Of a stretch of DNA of 64,000 nucleotides, positions 43,905-52,982 are shown in pieces. Origin of the DNA: CAVTWH01 sp963850915 (GTDB lineage: Bacteria > Actinomycetota > Actinomycetes > Mycobacteriales > Micromonosporaceae). Made by a program: the position numbers and the translations under genes. The first letter of the stretch is position 1. Each line of letters begins with the position of its first letter. The notes below the pieces were generated by a model. It did not search any database and was not told the DNA's origin. It saw only the letters and a list, made by a program, of their open reading frames with translations. The DNA lies in NCBI GenBank assembly GCA_963850915.1, contig CAWKND010000003.1, positions 124,001 to 188,000 on the forward strand, written 5' to 3'.

Positions 43905-44582
43905 CTACCTGAGCCAGCCGGCGCGCCGGACCAGCGGGGTACGCGCCCACATGCGGCCCAGCCCCAGCGTGTCACCGGCGCCGATCAGTGCCAGCAGGAC
44001 CAGTACGCCCGCGTAGACCAGGTGGTCGTCGAGGAACGGGTTGCTGGCCGGCGGGAGTACCGCGGACCACATCATCACGGTCAACACCACACCCGCGACA
44101 GCGGCCAGCCGCATCCCGATACCCAGGATCAGCGCCACGCCCAGGCCCAGCAGTGCGGCCATGAACAGCACGTCAATCGCGGTGTTACCGGCGAGCGAGT
44201 GGTAGAAGCCGCTGAACGGGCCCTTCGCGGCCGAACCGAGGAAGCCCTTCGTCGGGCTGCCGCCGTTGATCCACGACTTCGCCGACGTGGTGTCGTGCCC
44301 CAGACCGAACAGCTTGTCCAGGAACGCCCACAGGAAGATGAACCCCAGTGCCAGCCGGACAGCGGCCGCCACATACCCGGTCGCGGTTTCGGTACGCCGG
44401 CTCGCGGGGCCGTTGTTGGCCTGCTTGATCGGCGGGGCCGGGCGCTCGGCGGCGTCCACCGTGGACGTACGCCGGCCGGCCGCACCGTTGACCGGCGCAG
44501 CGGTGCCGGTGGTACCGGTGGTATCGGTGGTATCGATGACAGCGGTACTGCGGTTCCTGGCGATGTCGACCATCGCACTCAC
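43905..44582 (-). CDS. DoxX-family membrane protein (225 aa)
   Basis: A Thr/Ala-rich N-terminal region of about 65 residues is followed by four membrane helices with the DoxX pattern (AAAVRLALGFIFLWAFLDKL, IDVLFMAALLGLGVALILGI, AAVAGVVLTVMMWSAV, DHLVYAGVLVLLALIGAG). DoxX proteins are linked to redox or thiol stress and quinone-related membrane complexes; the exact role is unknown. GTG 44582 or ATG 44573 could be the start; AAGGA lies just before the GTG. Confidence 0.87.
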   Translation of the reverse strand: MSAMVDIARNRSTAVIDTTDTTGTTGTAAPVNGAAGRRTSTVDAAERPAPPIKQANNGPASRRTETATGYVAAAVRLALGFIFLWAFLDKLFGLGHDTTSAKSWINGGSPTKGFLGSAAKGPFSGFYHSLAGNTAIDVLFMAALLGLGVALILGIGMRLAAVAGVVLTVMMWSAVLPPASNPFLDDHLVYAGVLVLLALIGAGDTLGLGRMWARTPLVRRAGWLR

Positions 44583-45020
44583 GTTCCTTCAGGTTTTCGT
44601 GGATCCTGGCCCCACCGGGTCGTACCGACGGGCTCGCTCTGAGTGTCAGCCGTCCGCACGCCGCACCGACAGGGCCACATGACCCGGGCCGCCCTGCCGC
44701 TCGGCCCCACCTCTCCCGGCGGTCCGGGGGTACCCCGCACCGGCCGGGAACCCGGGGCGCACCCGGCCGGACGGTGCGTGACCGGGCGGTCGGCGTAGGG
44801 TAGGTGCTGTCGCCCAGGCCCTCGGCGCTGTGAAGTCGTTGAACCGCCGCCTACCGCGTAGGACAGGAATCATTGCCAGGCGCCACTGGCGGACACAGCC
44901 GTGTTCCGCTCGGCCGCGGCCTCGCACCTACGGCTGCTCTCGCCGGTACCGGCGTCCTCCGACAGGGACCACCGCCGGCCAGCCAATCCGCCCGCCACGC
45001 GCCGAAGGTGAGGAAGACAC
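44583..45020. other. Intergenic region between divergent DoxX and a 65-residue gene
   Basis: 438 bases with no convincing gene on either strand. It must hold both promoters. I see only short GC hairpins (around 44705-44770) and no recognisable operator. Confidence 0.5.
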
Positions 45021-45218
45021 ATGCACGTCGACAAAGCCCAGATCATCGCGCAACTGCGAGCCCGCGGCCTGAACGACCGGGCCGACTTCGTCGATCGGCA
45101 ACTGCCCGCGATCGTCGACACCGAGAAGAACGGCTCGCTGCTCCGGCTCCTCGACATCGACCCGATCGCCATGTCGCCGGCCGAGGACGCTGTTGTTGCT
45201 GCCGCCCAGCCCAGCTGA
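45021..45218 (+). CDS. Small conserved-looking protein of unknown function (65 aa)
   Basis: MHVDKAQIIAQLRARGLNDR and ADFVDRQLPAIVDTEKNGSL are helical and charged, and a hydrophobic C-terminus follows. ATG with GGTGAGGAAG 7 bases upstream is a good initiation site. No signal peptide or membrane helix. I do not recognise the family. Confidence 0.7.
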   Translation: MHVDKAQIIAQLRARGLNDRADFVDRQLPAIVDTEKNGSLLRLLDIDPIAMSPAEDAVVAAAQPS

Positions 45219-45325
45219 CGTACCGCGAGCGGCGCCGCACCTATGCGGGACCGGGCGCGAGGATCACGGTCGACGTCACCTGCTGACCACGATCCCGCGC
45301 GCCCGCCGCCGTCCGGCCGGTTGGG

Positions 45326-46360
45326 TCAATGGTCGATGCGTACCGGCATGAGCAGGCTGACGATGTCGGAGCGCACCGGGTTGAGGATGGCCAGTGGGTT
45401 GATCGGGCCGTCGAGGGCCAGGGTGAGTTGATCTGTACCGGCGGCGTCCAGGGCTTCGAGGAGGAAGCCGCGGTTGACGCTGATCGCGTCGGCTCGGTGG
45501 TCATCGAGGATTTCGATGGTGTCACCGGTGGCGTAGAGCACGCTGACTTCGTGGTCCGCGTCGTGCGGTGCTCCCCGGACGGTACGGGTTGGTCCGGTGG
45601 CGAGGCGGTTGCGCAGGTCAGCCGTGGTGATGGTGACCTGCCGGGCCGGTACCTTCCGCAGCAGCCGTCGGTGGTCGGGGAACGACGCGTCGATGGCTGG
45701 ACTCCGCGCTTCGCCGATGGTGATGGTTCCCGCGTCCAGCCGTAGCTCGATGTCGCCGGTCGGCAGGTCCAGGGCGGCGAGCAGGGCGGCGGGGGCGATG
45801 AGCTGCGTCGCCGGTCCCTGCTGGTCGCGTACCGGCACGATGGCGACGGCAAGCCGGTAGCGGTCACTGGCTACCAGCCGCAGGACGCTGCCGTCGAAGT
45901 CGAACAGCACCCCGCCCAGCGCCGGCAGTTCCGGGTCGTTGCTGACCGCGAACCGGACGGAGGCCAGACCCGCGATGAGGTCGGCGCTGTACACCTTCAT
46001 TTGTGTCATTGGCTTCTCCTGGTGGTCGATGAGTGCGCGGGCGATGTCGAGTTGCCGGCGCGCGTCGGTGAGGCCGTCCTCCAACCGGCGCAGATGCCGG
46101 TCGAGCGCCTGACCGGCCACGGCCGGGTCGTCGCGGGTGGCGAGAATGTGGCAGATGTCGGTTAGCGGCATGCTGACGCGGCGGAGTGCGGCGATCAGGC
46201 GTGCCTCGACAACCTGTTCGGCGTCGTACCAGCGGTATCCGGTTGACGGATCGACGTGGGCCGGGCGGAGTACCCCCGCGCTGTCGTAGAACCGCAGGGC
46301 GCTGATGCTCAGACCGCTCTCGCGCGCCATCGCACCGATGCTCCGTACCCCGTCGCCCAT
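45326..46360 (-). CDS. MerR-type regulator fused to DNA-polymerase sliding-clamp domains (344 aa)
   Basis: The N-terminal MerR helix-turn-helix (residues 7-75; SIGAMARESGLSISALRFYD) is followed by a coiled-coil dimerisation helix (80-115). From residue 122 on, the sequence matches the beta clamp DnaN. ASVRFAVSNDPELPALGGVL, LVASDRYRLAVAIV and SFPDHRRLL correspond to clamp domain 2, and ISVNRGFLLEALDA to SLLMPVRI at the C-terminus to domain 3. Domain 1 is replaced by the regulator. A MerR dimer would therefore hold four clamp domains. It might sense replication proteins or DNA; the ligand and targets are unknown. GGGAGAG precedes the ATG. Confidence 0.85.
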   Translation of the reverse strand: MGDGVRSIGAMARESGLSISALRFYDSAGVLRPAHVDPSTGYRWYDAEQVVEARLIAALRRVSMPLTDICHILATRDDPAVAGQALDRHLRRLEDGLTDARRQLDIARALIDHQEKPMTQMKVYSADLIAGLASVRFAVSNDPELPALGGVLFDFDGSVLRLVASDRYRLAVAIVPVRDQQGPATQLIAPAALLAALDLPTGDIELRLDAGTITIGEARSPAIDASFPDHRRLLRKVPARQVTITTADLRNRLATGPTRTVRGAPHDADHEVSVLYATGDTIEILDDHRADAISVNRGFLLEALDAAGTDQLTLALDGPINPLAILNPVRSDIVSLLMPVRIDH

Positions 46361-46413
46361 GCCGGTGACTCTCCCGCCTCGACCTGGTTGAGAGTCAACC
46401 CGTGTGGCGCTGT

Positions 46414-46767
46414 TCAGTCCCGGTGGCTGACGATGTTGATGACGTTGCCGTCGGGTGCCCGTACGAAGAACCGGCGTACACCCCATGGTTCGTCAGTCAT
46501 CGGGTGCACGATCTCGTAGCCGAGTTCCTGCGCTTCCCGGTAGGCAGCTTCGATGTCATCCGTGGCGACAGAGATGACCGAGTCTTCGGGTGCGGATGCG
46601 TCACGGGTGACGAGCTGGACGTTCGCCCTGGACTCGGGCGAGGTGTACCGGGCCACCCAGCCCAGGTTGAACTCCTCGGTGCCGAGGCCGAGGTAGTCGG
46701 TGTAGAAGCTCTTCGCTGCCTCGATGTCGGCCACGCGAAGGTTGGCCATGATGCGGCTGGCGCGCAT
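46414..46767 (-). CDS. VOC-family (glyoxalase-fold) protein (117 aa)
   Basis: Single vicinal-oxygen-chelate domain: ANLRVADIEAAKSFYTDYLG at the start and WGVRRFFVRAPDGNVINIVS at the end are the paired beta-alpha-beta-beta-beta units. It resembles bleomycin-resistance/dioxygenase-type proteins; the substrate is unknown. GCAGGAGGACCGC directly precedes the ATG. It lies 53 bases upstream of the MerR-clamp gene on the same strand and may be co-transcribed with it. Confidence 0.9.
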   Translation of the reverse strand: MRASRIMANLRVADIEAAKSFYTDYLGLGTEEFNLGWVARYTSPESRANVQLVTRDASAPEDSVISVATDDIEAAYREAQELGYEIVHPMTDEPWGVRRFFVRAPDGNVINIVSHRD

Positions 46768-47097
46768 GCGGTCCTCCTGCCCTGCAACGGATGTACCCGA
46801 TACTCCTCTGATCTTGCCGGGTTGTCTCGCCGACGTCGGCCGCGCTGGCGGCGCAGCCGGTCTTGACAGGTCGATAACGGTGGCGTTTCATGTCGATGAA
46901 TCAATGGCTCGGCCTGCTAACGCTCCGCAGCTCTTCGCACACGCCACCCCCGCCATCCGCTCATGGCGTTCCCGCGCATGGGCGGTGCCGTCGTGTCCGC
47001 GTGTCGACCGTGATGCTCGGATGTGGGGGTCTGCGGCCTGTGCCCGGCGGCTGTGCGTGGAGGAGTACACCTCCGCACACCCCAGGGAGAGAACCGA
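46768..47097. promoter_or_regulatory. Promoter region of the large secreted glycosidase
   Basis: 330 bases without a gene. Near 47053-47079 GTGCGTGGAGG and CCTCCGCAC form a hairpin that ends about 18 bases before the ATG of the downstream gene. GTTTCATGTCGATGAATC around 46887 is an A/T-richer patch that may hold the -10/-35. Confidence 0.45.
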
Positions 47098-50000
47098 ATG
47101 AGACGCACACCGAACGCCGCTCGACGCCGCTGGGCGGGCGTGGCCGTCGTGACACTACTGATCGGCGGGGTGTCGGCCGCCGTGACGATGCGCCCGGCCG
47201 CCGCGGATGCGCCCCCCGGCGTCGGCGCGACACTGCCGTTCACCAGCTACGAAGCCGAGGCGGGTACGCTCGGCGGCGGCGCCAGTGTGGTGAGTTTGAC
47301 CGCCGCGCCGACCACCCAGTTCGCCAGCCCGGCGCTGGAGGCGTCCGGGCACGCGTACGTGCAGCTGACCGGTACCGGGCAGAGCGTGCAGTGGACCAAC
47401 AACACCGGCCAGCCGATCAGCGCCGTCAACGTACGGCTCAGCATGCCCGACTCGGCCACCGGCGGCGGCAGTACCGCCACGCTCGACCTGCTGGTCGACA
47501 ACACGCTGCGCCAGACGCTCAACGTCAACTCCAAGCAGAGCTGGTTCTACGAGGGCAACAACCACTACAACGGCAGCGACCAGAACCCGGCCGACGGCAA
47601 CCCACGGGACTTCTACGACGAGACGCGCACCTTCATCACCGGTACGCCGATCGCACCCGGCAGTACCTTCGCGCTGAAGAAGGACGCGGCCAACCAGGCG
47701 GCGTTCTACTACATCGACGTGGTGGACGTGGAGAACCCGCCGCCGGCGCTGACCCAGCCGGCCAACTCCATCTCCATCACCAGCTGCGGTGCGGTCGCCG
47801 ACAACGCGCCGACCAACGGCTCGGGTGACAGCGCCGCAGTCGACAGCACCGCGGCCATCCAGAACTGCATCAACCAGGCCCAGTCGCAGAGCAAGGTGCT
47901 GTGGATTCCGGCCGGTACGTTCTACCTGAAGGGCACCACCGGCCTGAGCGCGCAGGGCATCACGATCGCCGGCGCCGGACCCTGGTACAGCACGATCTAC
48001 CGCAACGTACCGCTGCCCAACAACACTCCGCTCGCCGCGCTGTTCAACCTCACCTCGTGCACGGTGCAGAACCTGCACCTGGACGGCGACTCCACCAGCC
48101 GCGAGATGGTCGACGGCGGCGGCGGCGCGATGGACACCAGCGGTACCAACTGGGTCGCCAACAACATCTGGAGCCAGCATGTCGAGTCCGGCTTCTGGGC
48201 ATCCGGTACCGGCGGGACGGTCGAGAACAGCCGGCTGACCGCGATCTGGGCCGACGGCATCAACCTCAACAACGTCTCGCTGAACAACACCGTCGGCAAC
48301 AACCTGACCGCCACCAACAACTTCGTCCGCGGTACCGGCGACGACGGCATGGCCATCAACTCGGTCAACTACAACACCGATTCCAACGGCAACAAGACCT
48401 TCTACACCGCCATGTCGCACATCACCATGACCCACAACACGATCGTCGCGCCGTGGGGCGGCAAGGGCATCGGCATCTACGGCGGCAGCAGCCAGGACGT
48501 CGAGTTCAACTACATCACCGACACCGCCCGGTACATCGGCCTCGGCGCGGGGCGCTTCGGGGTCAACGGCAGCGACCTGCTCTCGGCCACCGTCAACGGC
48601 AACGTCGTCGTACGCTCCGGCGGCAACGCGTACAGCCAGGGTCAGCCCGCCATGCACATCGGCAACGGCGGGGACGGCCAGAACGTCGGCGTGGTCGACC
48701 ACGTCACCGCCACCAACAACACCGTCATCAACTCGATGTACGACGGCATCGGCTTCTCCACCTCGACCAACACGTTGCTGCAGAACAACACGGTCACCTC
48801 ACCGTGGCGCAACGGCATCGTCATCTCGCCGCCGTTCTACCCGGCGCCCAGCGGTTCGGCCACCATCACCGGCAACACGGTGACCGGGCTCGCCTCCGGG
48901 ATGTCGGCGTACCTCAACAACTCGGGCGGCTTCGCGGCGACCCTGTCCGGCAACAGCTGGCAGGGCGGCAGCAGTCCCGAGGCGCCGTACGGCGGCACGG
49001 CGGCCGCGGTACCCGGGCTCGTACAGGCGGAGAACTACGACACCGGCGGTCAAGGCGTCGCCTACAACGTCACCTCGATCAACGGTACGGGCAACGGCTA
49101 CCGTGCCGACGGCGTCGACCTGGAGTCCACTTCGGACACCGGTGGCGGGTACAACGTCGGGTGGACCAGCGGCGGCCAGTGGTTCCGGTACACGGTCAAC
49201 GTCACCGCCGCCGGCACGTACACCCTCAGCCTTCGGGTTGCGGCACCGAGCGCGGTGACCGGGGCACTGCACCTGTCCAACGCGGCCGGGGCCAACCTCA
49301 GCGGCGCGGTGAACCTGCCGGCCACCGGCGGCTGGCAGACCTGGACAACGGTGACCGCCTCGGTGACCCTGCCCGCCGGTCAGCAGGTCCTGACCCTCAA
49401 CCAGGACAACGGCGGCTGGAACATCAACAGCCTGCAGTTCGCCGGCGGCGGCGGCGCGTCGGCCACGCTGACCACCAGCCCGTCGAGCCTGACCTTCGCC
49501 GGCCAGGCCGTCAACACAACCAGCGCCGCGCAGTCGGTGACCGTCCGCAATACCGGGACGGCGGCGGCCTCGGTCAGCTCGGTCTCCACATCGGGAGACT
49601 TCAGCCAGACCAACACCTGCGGTACCTCCATCGCCGCCGGCGCCACCTGCACGGTCTCGGTCAGCTTCCGGCCGACCGCGTCCGGCACCCGCACCGGCAA
49701 CCTCACCATCGCCAGTACCGCGACCAACAGCCCGAGTACGGTCGCGCTCTCCGGTACCGGCGCCGGTACCGTCGCCACCAACCTCGCGGCTGGCAAACCG
49801 ACCAGCGAGTCCTCGCACAACGACGTGTACCCGTCGTCCAACGTGACCGACGGGAACCAGGGCAGCTACTGGGAGAGCGCCAACAACGCGTTCCCCCAAT
49901 GGGTACAGGTCGACCTCGGCTCGTCCCAGTCGGCGACCCGGGTGGTACTGCAGCTGCCGGCCGGCTGGGGAGCCCGCAACGAGACGCTGGTACTCAGCGC

Positions 50001-50187
50001 TTCGGCGAACGGCTCGACCTTCACCACCGTCACCGCGTCGGCGGCGTACACGTTCAACCCGTCGACCGGCAACACCGTCACCATCACCTTCCCGGCCACC
50101 GCCCAGCGCTACTGGCGGGTGACCGTCAGCGCCAACACCGGCTGGCCGGCCGGCCAGCTCTCGGAGTTCCAGGTCTGGAACCAGTAA
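47098..50187 (+). CDS. Secreted multidomain beta-helix glycosidase, possibly GH87 alpha-1,3-glucanase (1029 aa)
   Basis: A long Arg-rich signal peptide (RRRWAGVAVVTLLIGGVSAA, cleavage near AAADA) is followed by a CBM35/CBM6-like domain (residues ~40-210), and a right-handed beta-helix catalytic region (~220-625; ADGINLNNVSLNNTVGNN, TGDDGMAINSVNYN, GGKGIGIYGGSSQDVEFNYI). Next come a CBM6-type module (YDTGGQGVAYNVTSINGTGN), an ASPM-SPD2-Hydin-like Ig domain (AQSVTVRNTGTAAASVSS), and a C-terminal F5/8-type discoidin domain (TDGNQGSYWESANNAFPQWV). Mycodextranase-type GH87 enzymes look like this, so alpha-1,3-glucan is a candidate substrate; GH55-like or lyase activity is possible. Confidence 0.82.
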   Translation: MRRTPNAARRRWAGVAVVTLLIGGVSAAVTMRPAAADAPPGVGATLPFTSYEAEAGTLGGGASVVSLTAAPTTQFASPALEASGHAYVQLTGTGQSVQWTNNTGQPISAVNVRLSMPDSATGGGSTATLDLLVDNTLRQTLNVNSKQSWFYEGNNHYNGSDQNPADGNPRDFYDETRTFITGTPIAPGSTFALKKDAANQAAFYYIDVVDVENPPPALTQPANSISITSCGAVADNAPTNGSGDSAAVDSTAAIQNCINQAQSQSKVLWIPAGTFYLKGTTGLSAQGITIAGAGPWYSTIYRNVPLPNNTPLAALFNLTSCTVQNLHLDGDSTSREMVDGGGGAMDTSGTNWVANNIWSQHVESGFWASGTGGTVENSRLTAIWADGINLNNVSLNNTVGNNLTATNNFVRGTGDDGMAINSVNYNTDSNGNKTFYTAMSHITMTHNTIVAPWGGKGIGIYGGSSQDVEFNYITDTARYIGLGAGRFGVNGSDLLSATVNGNVVVRSGGNAYSQGQPAMHIGNGGDGQNVGVVDHVTATNNTVINSMYDGIGFSTSTNTLLQNNTVTSPWRNGIVISPPFYPAPSGSATITGNTVTGLASGMSAYLNNSGGFAATLSGNSWQGGSSPEAPYGGTAAAVPGLVQAENYDTGGQGVAYNVTSINGTGNGYRADGVDLESTSDTGGGYNVGWTSGGQWFRYTVNVTAAGTYTLSLRVAAPSAVTGALHLSNAAGANLSGAVNLPATGGWQTWTTVTASVTLPAGQQVLTLNQDNGGWNINSLQFAGGGGASATLTTSPSSLTFAGQAVNTTSAAQSVTVRNTGTAAASVSSVSTSGDFSQTNTCGTSIAAGATCTVSVSFRPTASGTRTGNLTIASTATNSPSTVALSGTGAGTVATNLAAGKPTSESSHNDVYPSSNVTDGNQGSYWESANNAFPQWVQVDLGSSQSATRVVLQLPAGWGARNETLVLSASANGSTFTTVTASAAYTFNPSTGNTVTITFPATAQRYWRVTVSANTGWPAGQLSEFQVWNQ

Positions 50188-50196
50188 GCGCACAGC

Positions 50197-50233
50197 ACGG
50201 CGCCGCCGGGGATTCGTTTCCCGGCGGCGCCGT
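50197..50233 (+). terminator. Intrinsic terminator after the secreted glycosidase
   Basis: Perfect 14-bp stem ACGGCGCCGCCGGG (50197-50210) with CCCGGCGGCGCCGT (50220-50233) and a 9-base loop, followed by TTCG. It lies between convergent genes. Confidence 0.85.
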
Positions 50234-50251
50234 TTCGCGTGTCAGACAGGT

Positions 50252-50794
50252 TCAGCTACACGGGATCGAGACCACCGTGCCCGAGGCCGGCGGCGGAGTG
50301 AGCGGGACCGACAAGGTGACGGTCGTAGTGTTGTTGGACTCGTTGCTCTCGGTCACGGTGTGCACCGGGTCGATGGTGGCGGTGAGAATGACGGTGTGGC
50401 CGAGGAACGAATTGCCCCACGTCGGCTCGCCCCCGATCGCCCACAGGTACGGCGCCGTCGAGGTGACCGGCCCACCCGCGGTCTGCTTGCCGTAGTTGGA
50501 GGTCATCCGGAACGCGTTGGACGGGAACGGGCTGAGTAGGTTCCAGCCGGCGGCCAGCGTCGGCGCGATCCACAGCCCGTCGGCGGAGTCGCGGTACCAG
50601 ATACAGCCGCCGGCAAGGTGGATGGTCAGGTCGCCCAGCAGGACGGGCGGCGGGAACGGCAATGGCGGGACCGGGATGATGATGGCCGGGGAGGCCGGGG
50701 CCTGGGCGGCACCCGCCGGCTGAGCCGCCACGCCGAGGACCACGAGCGCGGCGGCGGTACACGCGGCAACCTTGACTGCTCTGCGGAGGGACAT
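50252..50794 (-). CDS. Secreted protein with a CARDB-like domain (180 aa)
   Basis: Signal peptide (VAACTAAALVVLGVAAQPAGAA), a Pro-rich stretch (IIIPVPPLPFPPPVLLGD), then a beta-rich domain ending TVTESNESNNTTTVTLSVPL, the pattern of CARDB/Ig-like domains. Two cysteines (GGCIW and the terminal PCS) could form a disulfide. Function unknown. No strong ribosome binding site. Confidence 0.75.
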   Translation of the reverse strand: MSLRRAVKVAACTAAALVVLGVAAQPAGAAQAPASPAIIIPVPPLPFPPPVLLGDLTIHLAGGCIWYRDSADGLWIAPTLAAGWNLLSPFPSNAFRMTSNYGKQTAGGPVTSTAPYLWAIGGEPTWGNSFLGHTVILTATIDPVHTVTESNESNNTTTVTLSVPLTPPPASGTVVSIPCS

Positions 50795-51066
50795 GCCGCG
50801 ACGGTACCGTCAATATGGACGCCGGCCGATCAGTTCTCCGACAGTCCGCGGGCAGCATCCGACAGTTGCACAGCCAGCATGTCAGTCGAGCCCGCTGCCG
50901 TACCCACCGCGCAGGGCCGGGCCCAGGCGGCGGCGGCCCGCTCGCCGGTCGGAATCTCTCGCAAAATTTGTTCGCCTTCGCTGCAACCTTGCAGTCCGCT
51001 CAGCGTGAATCAGTGCGGCACTCGACGTTCACAGTCGGGCGCCGTACACGGGAGGGGACCGAGCAA

Positions 51067-52350
51067 ATGGCACTGCGGCACCGGACTGGCCTGGTATCGA
51101 TGCTGGCGGCACCACTTGTGGCGCTGCTGGTGGTGGGTGTCGCCGGGGTGGCCAGCGCGTCCGCGCCGGTTGCCGGCGTCGTTGTCAGTGGGCTGGCCGG
51201 CCGGCAGCTGAAGATTGGCGTCGCGACTGCACCGGTCACCTTCGCCACCGACGGCACCGGTGACGCGCCGGTGAAGTTCGACTACTGGATCAATGGAGGC
51301 AGACACAAGACAGTCAAGGCAGGCAAGTCCGGCTCGGCGATCGTCTACCTGACGTTTACCACGCACCAGAACGGCCTGTCCGTTCAGGGCGTTGGTGCCG
51401 ACGGCACGCTCGGCAACGTGACCTTCGACTACTACTTCGCAACCGGCGTACTGCCAGCGGCGGATCAGGACTCCACCGGTGACGGAGTTCCCGACCTGCT
51501 GACCGTCGGCGACCAGGCCGGCCTGGGGTCGGGTCTCTGGCTCGCGCCCGGCAAGCCGGCCGGCGCGTCGACCGGACGGGTGAAGACGCCAGCCGTCAAC
51601 ATCGCCCAGAACGTGACGGGGTTCGCGCCGTCGTACTTCGACGGGGCTCAGGTCATCACGGGGGACTTCCTGGGGGACAACCTTCAGGACGTGATGGTCT
51701 ACTTCGTCAACGGCGTGCACGCCGGCGCCGGGCTCGTACTCCCGGGTACAGGTGACGGATCGGCCGAGTCGGGTGTCGGCGGCCGCAACGCCAGCCTCGA
51801 CTACTTCACCGACATCAACGGTGACTACCCGGTCGATCTGGCGAATGCGTACAACTCGGCGGGTACGAACGGCGTCGAGCCCGACCTGATCGGCATCACC
51901 GGCAGCGACGTCGACGGCTACCACCTCACCTACTACAGCGAGAACGGCGTCTTCCTGAGCGCGATCGGGGCGTTGACCGCCAACCTGACGCCGACTGGTG
52001 GCGTCGACTGGCAGAACTGGCAGCTGTTCTCCGCCAAGGTGCCATCCGGTACGGCGATCTACCTGTGGAACTCCACCACCGGCGCGCTGTACCTCTGGGA
52101 GGCGGTGACGTTCACTGACAACGGTGACTTCACCGGCTCGATTTCGTACACCCAGTACGAGATCGCACGGAAGTGGAGCGTCGGCGCGGCCTTCTCGACT
52201 GTCGCGGCCGTCGACTTCACCGGCGACGGTATCCCCGACCTGTGGACCGTCACGCCAGCCGGCGTGGCCAGGGCGTATGTTGTCTCGGACCTCTCGACGA
52301 CGGCACGCGCACAGATCAACGCGAAGGCGCCGCAGAACCTTACTGAATAA
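51067..52350 (+). CDS. Secreted FG-GAP/VCBS-repeat protein (427 aa)
   Basis: Signal peptide (LVSMLAAPLVALLVVGVAGVASA), an Ig-like domain (APVKFDYWINGGRHKTVKAG), then propeller-type repeats with Ca-binding loops: DQDSTGDGVPDLLTVG, ITGDFLGDNLQDVMVYF, DGVEPD-like blades and AVDFTGDGIPDLWTVT. Function unknown; probably a cell-surface or secreted binding protein. GGAGGG lies about 11 bases before the ATG. A sigma/anti-sigma pair follows. Confidence 0.85.
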   Translation: MALRHRTGLVSMLAAPLVALLVVGVAGVASASAPVAGVVVSGLAGRQLKIGVATAPVTFATDGTGDAPVKFDYWINGGRHKTVKAGKSGSAIVYLTFTTHQNGLSVQGVGADGTLGNVTFDYYFATGVLPAADQDSTGDGVPDLLTVGDQAGLGSGLWLAPGKPAGASTGRVKTPAVNIAQNVTGFAPSYFDGAQVITGDFLGDNLQDVMVYFVNGVHAGAGLVLPGTGDGSAESGVGGRNASLDYFTDINGDYPVDLANAYNSAGTNGVEPDLIGITGSDVDGYHLTYYSENGVFLSAIGALTANLTPTGGVDWQNWQLFSAKVPSGTAIYLWNSTTGALYLWEAVTFTDNGDFTGSISYTQYEIARKWSVGAAFSTVAAVDFTGDGIPDLWTVTPAGVARAYVVSDLSTTARAQINAKAPQNLTE

Positions 52351-52357
52351 CGACGAT

Positions 52358-52389
52358 CGCGTGGTGTGGCCCTCCGGCCACACCACGCG
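52358..52389 (+). terminator. Perfect 14-bp terminator hairpin
   Basis: CGCGTGGTGTGGCC (52358-52371) and GGCCACACCACGCG (52376-52389) around the tetraloop CTCC, directly after the FG-GAP gene stop. A 15-bp tandem repeat begins two bases later. Confidence 0.85.
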
Positions 52390-52390
52390 C

Positions 52391-52464
52391 TTGTCCAGCA
52401 TGGCTTTGTCCAGCATGGCTTTGTCCGGCATGGCTTTGTCCGGCATGGCTTTGTCCGGCATGGC
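52391..52464. repeat. Tandem repeat, five 15-bp units
   Basis: TTGTCCAGCATGGCT occurs twice, then TTGTCCGGCATGGCT twice, then a fifth unit truncated after 14 bases. The array lies between the terminator of the FG-GAP gene and the ribosome binding site (GGGAG, 52479-52483) of the sigma factor, so it occupies the sigma gene's promoter or leader. Copy number may vary between strains. Confidence 0.9.
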
Positions 52465-52490
52465 AGTAGTCCGAGCATGGGAGTGGGGCA

Positions 52491-52982
52491 GTGAGCACCG
52501 GGGCGGACTTTGCGGAGTTCTACTCCGCGACGTTCGCCCCGCTGACGGTTCAAATGCATGCATTTGTTGGAGATCATGCCGAAGCGCAGGATCTGGTGCA
52601 GGAGGCGCTCTGCCGGGCGTACTCCCGCTGGTCGGTGGTTAGCCAGTTCGACGACCCAACCGCCTGGGTACGCAGGGTTGCCTGGAACATGGCGGTCAGC
52701 CGGTGGCGACGTGGCCGCATCCTGCGACTGTGGCACCGCGATCTCGTACCGCCGGAGGTCGACGCGCCGAGCGCGATACGCATCGACCTCGCCCGCGCCC
52801 TTGCCAAACTCCCGGACAAGCAGCGCCAGGTCGTCGTGCTGCACTACCTGGCGGACATGCCGATCGCCGACATCGCCGCGTTCGTCGGAGTCGCCGACGG
52901 CACCGTCAAGGCGTGGCTGCACCGCGCACGGGCGTCACTGAACACGCTGCTTGGCACGAAGGCCGAGGTGACCGATGTCTGA
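52491..52982 (+). CDS. SigE-family (ECF-type) RNA polymerase sigma factor (163 aa)
   Basis: Region 2 (FAEFYSATFAPLTVQMHAFV, HAEAQDLVQEALCRAYSRW) and region 4 (LPDKQRQVVVLHYLADMPIA, DIAAFVGVADGTVKAWLHRA) of a group-4 sigma factor of the actinobacterial SigE/SigM-like type. GTG start with GGGAG upstream. Its last 8 bases overlap the next gene, which encodes a membrane protein of anti-sigma layout, so the pair probably acts as an extracytoplasmic signalling unit. Confidence 0.9.
   Translation: MSTGADFAEFYSATFAPLTVQMHAFVGDHAEAQDLVQEALCRAYSRWSVVSQFDDPTAWVRRVAWNMAVSRWRRGRILRLWHRDLVPPEVDAPSAIRIDLARALAKLPDKQRQVVVLHYLADMPIADIAAFVGVADGTVKAWLHRARASLNTLLGTKAEVTDV

Noticed and set aside
52391..52464. CRISPR-like array
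   Set aside because: The 15-bp units are contiguous without spacers, so it is a simple tandem repeat.
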